Part shown: positions 21,036 through 29,931 of the stretch, in pieces
How the letters are laid out: each line of letters begins with the position of its first letter
Numbering within the stretch: position 1 is the first letter of the stretch
Assembly: GCA_001600695.1 (NCBI GenBank)
Contig: BCKQ01000007.1
Location: 62,001 to 126,000 of the forward strand
Length of the DNA: 64,000 bases
From: Ascoidea asiatica
Taxonomy: Eukaryota; Ascomycota; Saccharomycetes; Ascoideales; Ascoideaceae
Direction: 5' to 3'
The notes under the pieces: model-generated
The model's input: only the letters and a program-made list of their open reading frames with translations
Told to the model about the DNA's origin: nothing
Database searches by the model: none
Made by a program: the position numbers and the translations under genes

Positions 21036-22346
21036 ATGAGTTTTCACGGTTTTAATAATCCTAATAAAAATCCAAATAAAAAAAAAAATAATAATAAATC
21101 AAATAATTCAAATAATAGAATTAGAACTTTTAAAGATTTAAATGATGAAGATTATGAAAGTGATGAAAATGCTCCACCTAATTTTTTCACTGGTGGTGAA
21201 AAATCAGGTTTAGCTGTACAAGATAATAATGATAAAAATAAAAATAATAATGATAAAGATAATAAATTAAAACAATTATTAGAACAATTAACTCAAAAAG
21301 CAAAAAAATCAACTCAAAAATCTATGGAGGATAGTGATGATGATGAAGAATCTAATTCAAAAAAACAGAAAAATAAATTTTCTGGTTCGGGTTTTAAATT
21401 GGGTACTGAAGATTCAACTTCTGAAATAATTCCAGATCCAAATTCAATAAATACCAATATTAATAATGATAATAAAACATCTTCTTCCACCACTTCTTCA
21501 AATCAACAAAATAATGATCTTGAATCAAATTTAAATAATATTAATGAATTTTTCTCAAGAAATCCATTATTTCAAAATTTAATCAAACAACAACAACAAC
21601 AAAAACAAAAAAAACAACAAAATTCAGGTCATTCCTTAAATTCAGATAATAATAATATTAATAATAATCAACTTGATAATGAAAATAATGATAATAATGA
21701 TAATAATGATGATGATAATACTCCATATAATGCAAATTTAATAATTTGGAAAAATGGTTTCTCAATTGATGAAACTTTTTATTCATTTGATGATGAAAAA
21801 AATCAAAATTATTTAGCTCAATTAACTCAAGGTATGGTACCATATGAATTATTTCCAAATGTTAAATATAGACAAGATGTTGAATTAAAATTAACTAAAA
21901 GAGAAAATGTAATTTATCCTGGAAATTTATCTGAAAAAAAATTAAAACCACTTAATGAAACTAATGGTCATAGATTAGGTTCAGTTATACCTTCAATTGA
22001 AAATGGAAATGATAATGAAAATAAAAATACTTCTACAAATGAAAAAGAAAAAGAAAAAGAAAAATCAGAAATTTCAAAATCTTCTGAGAAACAAAAAGAA
22101 TCTTCTGAAAATGAAGGTGATACTGTTGTTCAAATTAGATTAGCTGATAAAAGAAATTTTAAATTAAAAGTTTTTAAAAATGGTTCAACTTCTCAAATTT
22201 TTAATTTCGTTAAAGAAAAAACAAATGATTCAAGAGACTATTTCTTAACTTTAAGTTTTCCAATTAAACCAATTGAATATGATCCAAACATTACAATACA
22301 ACAAGCTGATTTATGTCATACTGTANTTTTTCAAAGATGGAGATAA
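21036..22346 (+). CDS. SHP1: Cdc48/p97 cofactor Shp1 (p47/p37 family), UBA-less form
   Basis: 436 residues. FKDLNDEDYESDENAPPNFFTGGEKSGL (26-53) corresponds to the segment that follows the UBA domain in Saccharomyces Shp1. Then come the Cdc48-binding SHP box FSGSGFKLG (about 115-123), an SEP domain (about 233-292, with LTQGMVPYELFP), a second degenerate box around HRLGSVIPS, and a C-terminal UBX domain (about 362-436) with the FPIKP loop and the terminal FQRWR. Family role: a Cdc48 adaptor in ubiquitin-dependent degradation, membrane fusion, autophagy and Glc7 control. The N-terminal UBA domain of p47/Shp1 is absent: a stop lies in frame at 21018-21020 and no AG acceptor occurs between it and the ATG. 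The architecture is therefore that of mammalian p37. One N at 22326. Confidence 0.93.
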   Translation: MSFHGFNNPNKNPNKKKNNNKSNNSNNRIRTFKDLNDEDYESDENAPPNFFTGGEKSGLAVQDNNDKNKNNNDKDNKLKQLLEQLTQKAKKSTQKSMEDSDDDEESNSKKQKNKFSGSGFKLGTEDSTSEIIPDPNSINTNINNDNKTSSSTTSSNQQNNDLESNLNNINEFFSRNPLFQNLIKQQQQQKQKKQQNSGHSLNSDNNNINNNQLDNENNDNNDNNDDDNTPYNANLIIWKNGFSIDETFYSFDDEKNQNYLAQLTQGMVPYELFPNVKYRQDVELKLTKRENVIYPGNLSEKKLKPLNETNGHRLGSVIPSIENGNDNENKNTSTNEKEKEKEKSEISKSSEKQKESSENEGDTVVQIRLADKRNFKLKVFKNGSTSQIFNFVKEKTNDSRDYFLTLSFPIKPIEYDPNITIQQADLCHTVXFQRWR

Positions 22347-22480
22347 TTCTTTTAACTATTATCATTCTTTATTTTAATATATCTTTTTGTCTTCAATTTT
22401 GTTTAAAGCTATATAACAGTGAATATATATAAATATAAATGAGTTTTTAATATACCTTACCTTTCATTTCTTTTCTTTTT

Positions 22481-24901
22481 TTATCTGATTTCAAATGTAT
22501 CATTTTTTTCTTTTATTAAAGCTTGAGCTTTTTTAATTCCAACAATTCTTTCTAATGAAAAAAAATCCCATTTAGAATATAAAACTCTAATAAATGAAAG
22601 ATTTATATCTTTAATAATACCATTTAATAATGATGTACTTAAAAATCTTAAAATAATTTCTGAATAAAATGTTTCTTCACTTGGTAAATTATAAAATATT
22701 ATATTCTTCACACCTTTTATATCATATCTATAATAATAATGAAATCTTTCTGTATATAATAAAATTTTACTTTTATTATTTAAAAATGAATTTCTTGCTT
22801 TTGAAACATTTGATTGTGATGAATTTTCACTAATACTTGAAAAATTAAATGATGTATAATTTTTTAAATAATTTTTAACTCTTAAAAAATCTGCAATTGA
22901 ATTAAAATAAATTAATGTACCACCATTTTCTTCATCTTCATTTTGTTCTTTTAAAATTGTTGAAACTAAATTTAATTTAAAATATTTAAATCTTTCATCT
23001 GAATCTTCAAATGGTGAATTTAATTCAATTCTTGTAAAAAATTGTTTAATTTTAAAACCAATTTTATTTATTGAACATAATTCATTTATATAATTTTTTT
23101 TAAATTTAATTTTACCAAAAATATTTAATGAAATTTTATTTGAAATTAAATTATTAATTTCTGGTGTTGAAAATTTACAAAAAATTAAATTTTGTCTTAA
23201 TAATTTAAAATTATTTTCAATTGCCCACATTCTAACTCTTGAGAAATCTAAATCTTTTGGTTGAGTTGATAATTTTTCATTAATAAATGGTAAAATATAT
23301 TCAATATTTGACCAATTTTGAAATTGAGATGTATTTGCTTGATCAATAATTAAAATTTCAATTGAACTTAAAAATTCTTCTTTTTCTTTTTTTTTTAAAT
23401 TATTTTGTAAAAAAAATTTAAGACCTAATGGAGAAGCAAAAATTATATCAGATTGATTAAATGAAGAATATAATTTTATTGATTTTCTTGTAAATTTTAT
23501 ACCAATATGAAATAAATCATGATTATTACCAGAAAATAAATATTTAAAATCTTTTGGTTTATTTTCATTAATAAAATTATTTTCAAAAAATTGTTGATTA
23601 AATTTTTTAAAATTTTCTGGTTGTAAATTTGATAATTTTATAAAAATTTTTATAATTTCAAAACATGAATTTCTATTTGGTAAAATTATTAAAATTTTTG
23701 GTCTATGAAAACCATGATCTTTAATTTCAGGTTCTTCAATAAATTTATTAATTTTTAAATTTTCTCTATATGTTGAAATTTTTAAATTATTTTTTAAAAT
23801 TCTATCTCTTGTTTTAAAAATATGATTAATTGAATGTAAAGTATATAAATTTCTTATTTCATTTTCATTTTTATAATCAAAATATGGAAATATTATATCT
23901 TTATAAGTAAACATTGGATCTATAATTAATTTTTGTAATTGAGATAATTTAAAATTTTGATTTTTTAAATTTGTAAGTAATTTTGATTTTATATTATAAT
24001 TATTGTTATTATTATTATCAAATAATTCAATTTTTTCAAAATTTTTAATTTTTTCAATTGAAGATAATTTAAATTGATTTTTTTTATCAATATTTTCAAT
24101 ATTTTCAATTTCTGGAGGTAATTGTTCAAATATTGAATAATTTAAAGTATCAATATTTAATTTATTTAAATTCCATTTAATTGAATTATTTTTAATGAAT
24201 AGATTATTATAATTATTAAGAATATTTTGATTTGGATTTGCAAAATGATATTCAAATGGATCTAAATTTAAATTTTCAATTTCATCATCTTTTTTTGATT
24301 CATCAATTGATAAAGTTTCAATTTCATCTTCATCTTTATCTTTATCTTTATCATCTTGTAAATCTTCATTTTGTAATTCTTTTAGTTCTTTTAATTCTTC
24401 TTCATTTGGTTTATTATCAATCCTTATTTTAGTTTTGATTATTTCCATTTCTTCATCGGATAAGTTCTCATTTTGATTATTATTATTTGAAGTAATATTT
24501 CTTTTTTTATGATCTTCATTTAAACCAAGAAGTAAGAAATCATAAGATTTTTCATTATTAAATTGAGAATCATTAATTTGATTAATATTAATAGATTCAT
24601 CATCACTATAATAATCATTATCTATATTATCTATATTACTTATATCATCATTATTATTTATATTATTTATATTATTTGTATTATTATAATTATTATTTTT
24701 ATAATTAGAATTTGATCTAATTGTTCTCATTGAAGTTCTACCACCTTTACCTTTCCAATTAATTTTTCCAACATCATTTTTTTTTAATAAATTTTTCTTA
24801 TCATTCACATTCAATTTAGGTTTTGAAACTTTTGAAACTTTTGAAACTTTTGAAGATGATGAAATTATTTTATTTTTCTTTGAAGTTTTATTATAACTCA
24901 T
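22481..24901 (-). CDS. UTP25: SSU processome protein Utp25
   Basis: 806 residues. Identified by the Utp25 core: FKLSQLQKLIIDPMFTYKDI (about 313-332), HGFHRPKILIILPNRNSCFE (motif-Ia-like), FSGNNHDLFHIGIKFTRKSIKL, SDIIFASPLGLKF and IEILIIDQANTSQFQNW (about 510-527, the degenerate DEAD-box-like motif II). Utp25 is a helicase-like protein that lost the ATPase signatures and acts in early 18S rRNA processing in the nucleolus. The first ~270 residues are Asn/Asp/Glu-rich and acidic. The Saccharomyces form is 721 residues. Convergent with SHP1, 134 bp apart. From this gene rightward I see no N bases. Confidence 0.94.
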   Translation of the reverse strand: MSYNKTSKKNKIISSSSKVSKVSKVSKPKLNVNDKKNLLKKNDVGKINWKGKGGRTSMRTIRSNSNYKNNNYNNTNNINNINNNDDISNIDNIDNDYYSDDESININQINDSQFNNEKSYDFLLLGLNEDHKKRNITSNNNNQNENLSDEEMEIIKTKIRIDNKPNEEELKELKELQNEDLQDDKDKDKDEDEIETLSIDESKKDDEIENLNLDPFEYHFANPNQNILNNYNNLFIKNNSIKWNLNKLNIDTLNYSIFEQLPPEIENIENIDKKNQFKLSSIEKIKNFEKIELFDNNNNNNYNIKSKLLTNLKNQNFKLSQLQKLIIDPMFTYKDIIFPYFDYKNENEIRNLYTLHSINHIFKTRDRILKNNLKISTYRENLKINKFIEEPEIKDHGFHRPKILIILPNRNSCFEIIKIFIKLSNLQPENFKKFNQQFFENNFINENKPKDFKYLFSGNNHDLFHIGIKFTRKSIKLYSSFNQSDIIFASPLGLKFFLQNNLKKKEKEEFLSSIEILIIDQANTSQFQNWSNIEYILPFINEKLSTQPKDLDFSRVRMWAIENNFKLLRQNLIFCKFSTPEINNLISNKISLNIFGKIKFKKNYINELCSINKIGFKIKQFFTRIELNSPFEDSDERFKYFKLNLVSTILKEQNEDEENGGTLIYFNSIADFLRVKNYLKNYTSFNFSSISENSSQSNVSKARNSFLNNKSKILLYTERFHYYYRYDIKGVKNIIFYNLPSEETFYSEIILRFLSTSLLNGIIKDINLSFIRVLYSKWDFFSLERIVGIKKAQALIKEKNDTFEIR

Positions 24902-24914
24902 TTCTTTAAAGTAA

Positions 24915-24942
24915 GTTCTCAGTTCTCAGTTCTCAGTTCTCA
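24915..24942. repeat. Four 7-bp GTTCTCA tandem units
   Basis: Four perfect head-to-tail copies immediately upstream of the UTP25 start (14 bp from its ATG), so the repeat probably lies in the 5' UTR. Confidence 0.9.
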
Positions 24943-25260
24943 GATGATCAAATGAATAGGTCTTTTTATTATATATTATACTCTTTCTTCAATTCAATCT
25001 TTTGATCCAAGCTGATTAAATCTTCAATTTCAATTACAATTACAATTACAATTTCAATTACAATTACAATTACAATTACAATTCCAGATTCAAATTCAAA
25101 TTCAAACAAAAAAAAGGTCTAAAATTTCTTCCGATGAATTAAAAAAATTAAAAAATTAAAAAAAAGAAAAATTGATATTGAAAAGAGGGTAACTATAAGT
25201 CATGAGACCATATTTGAGGAAGCCCTTTTTAGAGACCAGTTATGCGGTATTCTTTTATTA

Positions 25261-25322
25261 AAATATATAAATATAAATATAAATATAAATATAAATATAA
25301 ATATAAATATAAATATAAATAT
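25261..25322. repeat. (TATAAA)n hexanucleotide run
   Basis: About ten near-perfect units in the 3' flank of the small ORF at 25357. Confidence 0.9.
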
Positions 25323-25356
25323 ACTGTATAAATAGGCTATTTATTTATTTATTTAT

Positions 25357-25665
25357 TTATTTATCTACTGATTTGTTTGAGTTTATTTTTTTAAAAAAAG
25401 AGAATAAATCTTCTGAATAAAAAATTATACCAAAAATTTCATGAAATATAACAAAAATTAAGAAATAATAATCAAATTTAGAATTTCTAAAATCATAATG
25501 ATATTTCATAAATATAATTGAATAAATTTTTATAATATTATTTTTTTTTTTAGTATCATTATTGAATTTATTAATTGAATTAAGTGAAAAGTTTTTTATA
25601 TTATTTGAAATTTCATTTAATTTATAATTTAATTTAATTGAATCATTTGAAGTTTCATTTTTCAT
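25357..25665 (-). CDS. Small hypothetical protein with hydrophobic C-terminal half
   Basis: A 102-codon ORF that I do not recognise. The N-terminal half is Asn/Lys/Ser-rich and the C-terminal half is aromatic, with a likely membrane segment at about 66-82 (YYFLIFVIFHEIFGIIF). The segment MKYHYDFRNSKFDYYF looks non-random and protein-like, unlike translated spacer in this window. It may be a small membrane protein. It could also be chance, since long TTT/AAT-rich frames are common in such AT-rich DNA. No splice signals were seen. Confidence 0.45.
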   Translation of the reverse strand: MKNETSNDSIKLNYKLNEISNNIKNFSLNSINKFNNDTKKKNNIIKIYSIIFMKYHYDFRNSKFDYYFLIFVIFHEIFGIIFYSEDLFSFFKKINSNKSVDK

Positions 25666-26099
25666 TTTTCATTTCCATTCCTATTTCCTTTTCATTTTCA
25701 TTTTCATTACTTCAATTTATGTTAAAGTCATTGCTTCAATCAGTATGAATTCCAAAATCGATTGCTTTCTCAAAAACACAACATCATTAACTGATACTCT
25801 CTTTGTCCTCAGTGAGTGAAATTTAAGAACTTGAACAAAGAACAAGCAATGAATAAATAATTTATGAATAATCAATCAATTATCAGTTATGAAATGTTCA
25901 TGGAGTGAGAGTTTGCAGAAAGAAGAAAAGAAAGAAAAGAAAGAAGAAACAGAAGTTTTTGTGGTAGTTAACGAGGGGAGGAGCACTGGGGACAGCACTG
26001 TCCTGGATTACGTCAAATATTGCACTAAATACTACATTATTTAGGGAACTGACGTCATAGGATATACCTCAAGTGCAACTTGCTTTTTGTCACTGCTTT
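25666..26099. promoter_or_regulatory. Region between small ORF and tRNA-Val, with CRE palindrome
   Basis: 434 bp. CATTTTCATTT-type repeats lie near the small ORF, then an A/G-rich tract, then a GC-richer end (about 25965-26100) holding ATTACGTCAAA (near 26008) and TGACGTCA (26050-26057), about 45 bp before the tRNA. Confidence 0.5.
26050..26057. promoter_or_regulatory. TGACGTCA (CRE-type bZIP site)
   Basis: Perfect CRE palindrome, bound in yeasts by ATF/CREB-type bZIPs such as Sko1 or Aca1. It lies 43 bp upstream of tRNA-Val, and a half-site occurs 40 bp further upstream. Which gene it serves is unclear. Confidence 0.4.
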
Positions 26100-26173
26100 G
26101 GTTCGTTGGTCTAGTTGGTTATGGCATCTGCTTAACACGCAGAACGTCCCCAGTTCGATCCTGGGACGAATCA
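26100..26173 (+). tRNA. tRNA-Val (anticodon AAC)
   Basis: 74 nt, intron-less. The acceptor GGTTCGT pairs with ACGAATC (one G-U pair) and the discriminator is A. The anticodon stem is CTGC/GCAG with loop TTAACAC, giving anticodon AAC (read as IAC). The T-arm CCCAGTTCGATCCTGGG is perfect. A-box and B-box consensus are intact. Nearly identical to Saccharomyces tRNA-Val(AAC) as I recall it. Confidence 0.97.
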
Positions 26174-26178
26174 TTACC

Positions 26179-26186
26179 TTTTTTTT
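26179..26186 (+). terminator. Pol III terminator of tRNA-Val
   Basis: Run of eight T starting 6 nt after the tRNA 3' end. Confidence 0.9.
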
Positions 26187-26226
26187 ATTCTACTAGTTTC
26201 CCAATTAAGCGATGAAATATATATAT

Positions 26227-26249
26227 AAGGTATATACTGTATATACCTT
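26227..26249. repeat. Perfect inverted repeat with TATACTGTATA-like centre
   Basis: Two 10-bp arms AAGGTATATA and TATATACCTT flank a 3-nt loop CTG. Two further TATACTGTAT units follow directly (26251-26270). It lies between tRNA-Val and the PGC1 3' end. Confidence 0.85.
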
Positions 26250-26352
26250 ATATACTGTATATACTGTATTTTTATTAGAAATAAGATGATAATGAAAGAG
26301 AAAGATTAAAAGATAAAGAGATATATATGGAAAAGAAGTTTAGAAACTAATA

Positions 26353-27417
26353 TTAGGAGAAGTTTTCAATATATGAAGGATACAATTTTTGTAATTGAGA
26401 TAATTTTAAATCTAAATATTCAATTTCTTTACCTTGATAAATACTTTCTAAAGTATCTGTACTATTATTATTTGAAACAGTATTTGAATTTGAAAAAATA
26501 CTTGAATCACTTGATGAATTACTTGAATTATTACTTGAAGAATATTCATTAAATTCAATTTCTTTATAATTATTAATTTCATCTCTTAAATAATCTGGAT
26601 TATCTGTAATAACACCTTTAACAAATGGAAAATTAAGTATATATTTTATATCATCTTTTGAATTTACTGTCCAAAAATATAAATCAATTTTTTGATTAAT
26701 AATATAATTAATTATAAAATTTTTCCATTTACTATTATTAATTGAATATAATGATTTATCTAAAGAAATTTTATAAAGTAATGAAATTCCATTAATTTTT
26801 AAACTTTTATCATTTAAACAATTTGAATAATTTAATAATTCAATTGATAAATTTAAATCTTCAGAAATATTAATAATTTCAAAATTATTAAATATATTAT
26901 TTTCAATACCATATTTATAAAAATTTAAATTCCAAATACCAAATTGAATTTTATTATACCAAAATTTTAAATCTTTATTAAAATATAATAAATCATTAAT
27001 AATAAATTTTAAAATTTTTGTATTATTATTTGTTTTAATATCTAACATTAATTTAAATTCAAAATTTTTTTTTTTTTTAATATTATTTAAATACCAATTT
27101 AAAAGTTCTTTAAAAGTTGGTAAATTTTCATTTGGTTCTTTTAAAGTTTTAATATTTTTTAAATCAAAATAAGTTGAATTATTTATATTTAAATTTTTAT
27201 TAAAAATTCTATTTGTTATTGCATCATGACATATCACTACAATATTATCTTTTGTTAAATGTAAATCTGTTTCTAAAACATCTGTAAATTCAAAAGATTT
27301 TGAAAATCCATAAATTGTATTTTCTGGATATAATCTTCTAAATCCTCTATGTCCAATACAAAGTGGTTTTTTTAAAGTGCTAATTGTAGTAGAATTATTA
27401 TTATTAATTGAAGTCAT
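26353..27417 (-). CDS. PGC1: Phosphatidylglycerol phospholipase C Pgc1-like GDPD protein
   Basis: 354 residues of the glycerophosphodiester phosphodiesterase fold: IGHRGFRRLYPENT (21-34, catalytic His23 and Arg24, metal-binding Glu32), LETDLHLTKDN (48-58, Glu49 and Asp51) and CHD (63-65). Near the C-terminal end of the domain, DLYFWTVNSKDDIKYILNFPFVKGVITDNPD matches the GDPD closing strands. In Saccharomyces, Pgc1 degrades phosphatidylglycerol to diacylglycerol. The C-terminal tail (about 290-335) is Ser/Asn-rich and I see no C-terminal membrane anchor, which the Saccharomyces protein has. The assignment to GDPD is firm; PGC1 orthology is likely, given size and the RGFRRLYPENT motif. Confidence 0.88.
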   Translation of the reverse strand: MTSINNNNSTTISTLKKPLCIGHRGFRRLYPENTIYGFSKSFEFTDVLETDLHLTKDNIVVICHDAITNRIFNKNLNINNSTYFDLKNIKTLKEPNENLPTFKELLNWYLNNIKKKKNFEFKLMLDIKTNNNTKILKFIINDLLYFNKDLKFWYNKIQFGIWNLNFYKYGIENNIFNNFEIINISEDLNLSIELLNYSNCLNDKSLKINGISLLYKISLDKSLYSINNSKWKNFIINYIINQKIDLYFWTVNSKDDIKYILNFPFVKGVITDNPDYLRDEINNYKEIEFNEYSSSNNSSNSSSDSSIFSNSNTVSNNNSTDTLESIYQGKEIEYLDLKLSQLQKLYPSYIENFS

Positions 27418-29274
27418 ATTATTATTATTATATTTTGTTATCTTGAAATATATTATAATATTTTGAGTAATAATGAAATAAAAGGAAATAAATAATAATA
27501 AATAATAATAAATAATAATAAATATATGATAATTTCTGTACTTATAAGTAATATTTATACTAAAAAAAAAAAAAAAAAAAAGATAAGAGATATTGAAAAT
27601 GTAACTAAGAAATTTGCCACGAATTAAAATAGATTAAATAAATAAATAGATAAATATAATAAATAATAAACGAGAATTTAATGAATGATTGAAATTATTT
27701 TCTCAAGATTTTAAAGATTTTAAAGATTTTAAAGATTTTACTTAAGTTTTAATTAAAATTAAATTTTACTTAAGTTTTTTAGATATAAGATTTATATGAA
27801 TTGAATTTCCCATTAAAGATAATCTTCATACATAACAATATATATATTTATTGATAATGATATATTTGTAATGAAGTTATTTAAAATAAAATGATTATTA
27901 TATTTTAAAAAATTGTTAATAAAAATTGTAAAATAAAACTATTTTAAAATAGATTGTAAAATTGTATATTAATTGAATTTTTCATTTGTTTACAAATATT
28001 CCAATATTCAAATATTCCAGTTGTGAGATTGTCGAGATTGTAAATCGACATTTTTAAAACCAGATTAAAAATTCGAGAAGTGACAGTTTTAGAACTGTGC
28101 GGAGATAACAAAAGAACAACGTAAAGAGACAGCGTAAAGAGACAAAGATAAAGAGTGAGACAAGAAAAAGAACCGAGACAGGGAACGAGCTCACGCACGG
28201 GGCCATGGCTCGCTCACGGGGCAGCCCCAGTGAGTCACCGACGAGGTTTATCCGGGCTTGTTCTTTGGCTTGTTTTTGGCTGTCTCCACGCGGGCAGCAA
28301 ACACGCAACAAACGTGCGTGGCAAAAGCAATCTACGGGCAACGTTCGGTACAGCAAACAAATTTCTAAGAACGGGTTTCGGGGTTCTTACAAGGATGGAG
28401 TAGCACCGTGGAGGCAATGGCGGTGTTTTAGTGTGGGACGCTAAACAGGACCATCGTGCTGAAAAGTACGCAGAGTGGTGTTTACGATCCACAGTGGCCT
28501 CAGTTTAATTTCTCCGGTTCCGGTGGTCTGGCCGATCAGCCACAGAGGCTCGCCTATCAGCCACAGCTGCTCTCATTAGGCAATCTGTCGTCTTATCAGT
28601 AAAAAAAAAAAGAGATTATTTTAAACTAAAGTATTTATAGATAAGTGAATAGAACTGAAATTTGGTTTATATCAGATAAGAATAAAGAAAGATAATAATA
28701 ATAGTGTATACTTTATTTTATTTTATTTTATTTCATTTTATTATTTTATTATTTTATTATTTTATATTTATGAAAGTGAATCCTTAAAGAAAAAAAAAAA
28801 AAATTGAAAAAAGATTAAGAAAAAATCAAAAAAAGGTGGAGAACAGGTGATATTGTAAGGTAACCAATGATACTGATTTGAATTTGAATCTAACTGGAGT
28901 CTAACTTGAATCGAACATAATTTGAATATTTATTTAATATAAATTGAACTTGAATCGAATGTAAATCACTTGAATCGAATGTTAATTTAAAGTAAACCAA
29001 TTTGGAGTAAATTGAATCAACTTGAGATATCAATAATTTTTTAAATTATATTTTTATTACCATAATATGAATATAAAATCTATTTATAATAAAAGAATAT
29101 CTATCATAAATAGTCCCTTGTAAAGATACTTTAACACATTTTAAGTAATAATAAAAACTAGAAATTATACTTTATAAATGAATAAGTTAATATTGTTTAT
29201 ATAATGAACGAATAAGTGAATTAATGAATGAATGAATGAATGAATGAATTTAGATAGTAAGTATATATTTATTT
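27418..29274. other. Gene-free region with GC-rich island
   Basis: 1857 bp between two minus-strand genes; the part next to 27417 is the PGC1 promoter. It holds TAAATAATAAA-type repeats (about 27490-27535), a run of 20 A (27562-27581), GATTTTAAA repeats (about 27708-27740), and a GC-rich island (about 28140-28580) that abruptly breaks the AT-rich surroundings. In the island, RATCAGCCACAG-like words recur 21 bp apart (near 28535 and 28556). A TTTTA run lies near 28710-28760. GC-codon ORFs across the island on both strands are judged spurious. A non-coding RNA gene is possible but unproven. Confidence 0.5.
27562..27581. repeat. 20-bp poly(A) run
   Basis: Uninterrupted A run in the PGC1 upstream region. 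Long poly(dA:dT) tracts exclude nucleosomes in yeast promoters. Confidence 0.9.
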
Positions 29275-29931
29275 TTATATAGAATTGAAATTATTTTTTG
29301 AGAAATTGAAATTAAAAGATTCATCAAATAGTTTATTTGGTAATGAAGGTGGTAAAAGATAATTGGATTTTAAATTAACACTTAAATTATTATTTATCTT
29401 AATATTGTTATTGTTATTGTTATTTGTATTTGTATTTGTATTTATATTTATATTTATATTGGAATTGGAATTGGAAAAATCTTCAACTTTAAAACTTATA
29501 TAATTATTATTATTATTATTATTATTAAAATATTCTATTGGACTTTCTAAATCACTTTCATTACATGAATCATTATATTCATCATTATTACTTGAATCAT
29601 TACTTGAATTATCTTCAACTGAATTGATAATTATTGGTGGTAAATTATGATTTTTTTTATAAAAATTAAATGTATATGTTTTATTATTACTTTTACTTTT
29701 ACTTTTATCTTCAATATTTGTATTTATCTTTAAATTACTCTTTAAATTACTTTTAATATTACTTTTAATATTACTTTTAATATTACTTTTATTATATTTA
29801 CATTTTTTAAAATTTGAATCTTCTAATAATATTACTTTTTCATTAAATCTAACTTTTTTATGATCTATTTCTTTAACTTTATTATTTGAAAAAATTGGTG
29901 AAATTGTTATAATTGGTAAAGATAATGACAT
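29275..29931 (-). CDS. Hypothetical protein with PP1-docking-like RVxF motif
   Basis: 218 residues, not recognised. The N-terminal 40 residues are of normal composition: MSLSLPIITISPIF, then HKKVRFNEKVILLEDS (24-39). KVRF (26-29) fits the RVxF consensus used by protein phosphatase 1 regulators, and KKVRFNEKV resembles the basic-V-x-F-x-x-x-V context of such sites. The rest is Lys-Ser-Asn repeats (about 50-75), a segment NLPPIIINSVEDNSS (about 95-110), an acidic stretch, an Asn run and a C-terminal LLPPSLPNKLFDESFNFNFS block. The unusual conserved-looking ends suggest a real gene. A Glc7 regulator is a hypothesis only. Confidence 0.65.
   Translation of the reverse strand: MSLSLPIITISPIFSNNKVKEIDHKKVRFNEKVILLEDSNFKKCKYNKSNIKSNIKSNIKSNLKSNLKINTNIEDKSKSKSNNKTYTFNFYKKNHNLPPIIINSVEDNSSNDSSNNDEYNDSCNESDLESPIEYFNNNNNNNNYISFKVEDFSNSNSNINININTNTNTNNNNNNNIKINNNLSVNLKSNYLLPPSLPNKLFDESFNFNFSKNNFNSI

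Larger units (their letters stand above)
24902..25356. promoter_or_regulatory. UTP25 upstream region with several tandem repeats
   Basis: 455 bp upstream of UTP25. Four 7-bp GTTCTCA units (24915-24942) lie beside the start, then imperfect ATTACA units (about 25033-25083), TGAGACCAT (25203-25211), and a run of about ten TATAAA-type 6-bp units (25261-25322) that ends in TATACTGTATA (25320-25330) and a TTTA run. Confidence 0.6.

Noticed and set aside
25357-25665. NAT2/FAM210-type (DUF1279) assignment for the small ORF
   Set aside because: One hydrophobic helix and a vague resemblance are not enough; left as hypothetical.
28054-28492. Several overlapping ORFs of 79-100 codons on both strands in the PGC1 upstream island
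   Set aside because: Multiple frames open at once over a GC-rich block is what low stop density predicts; none has a recognisable motif.
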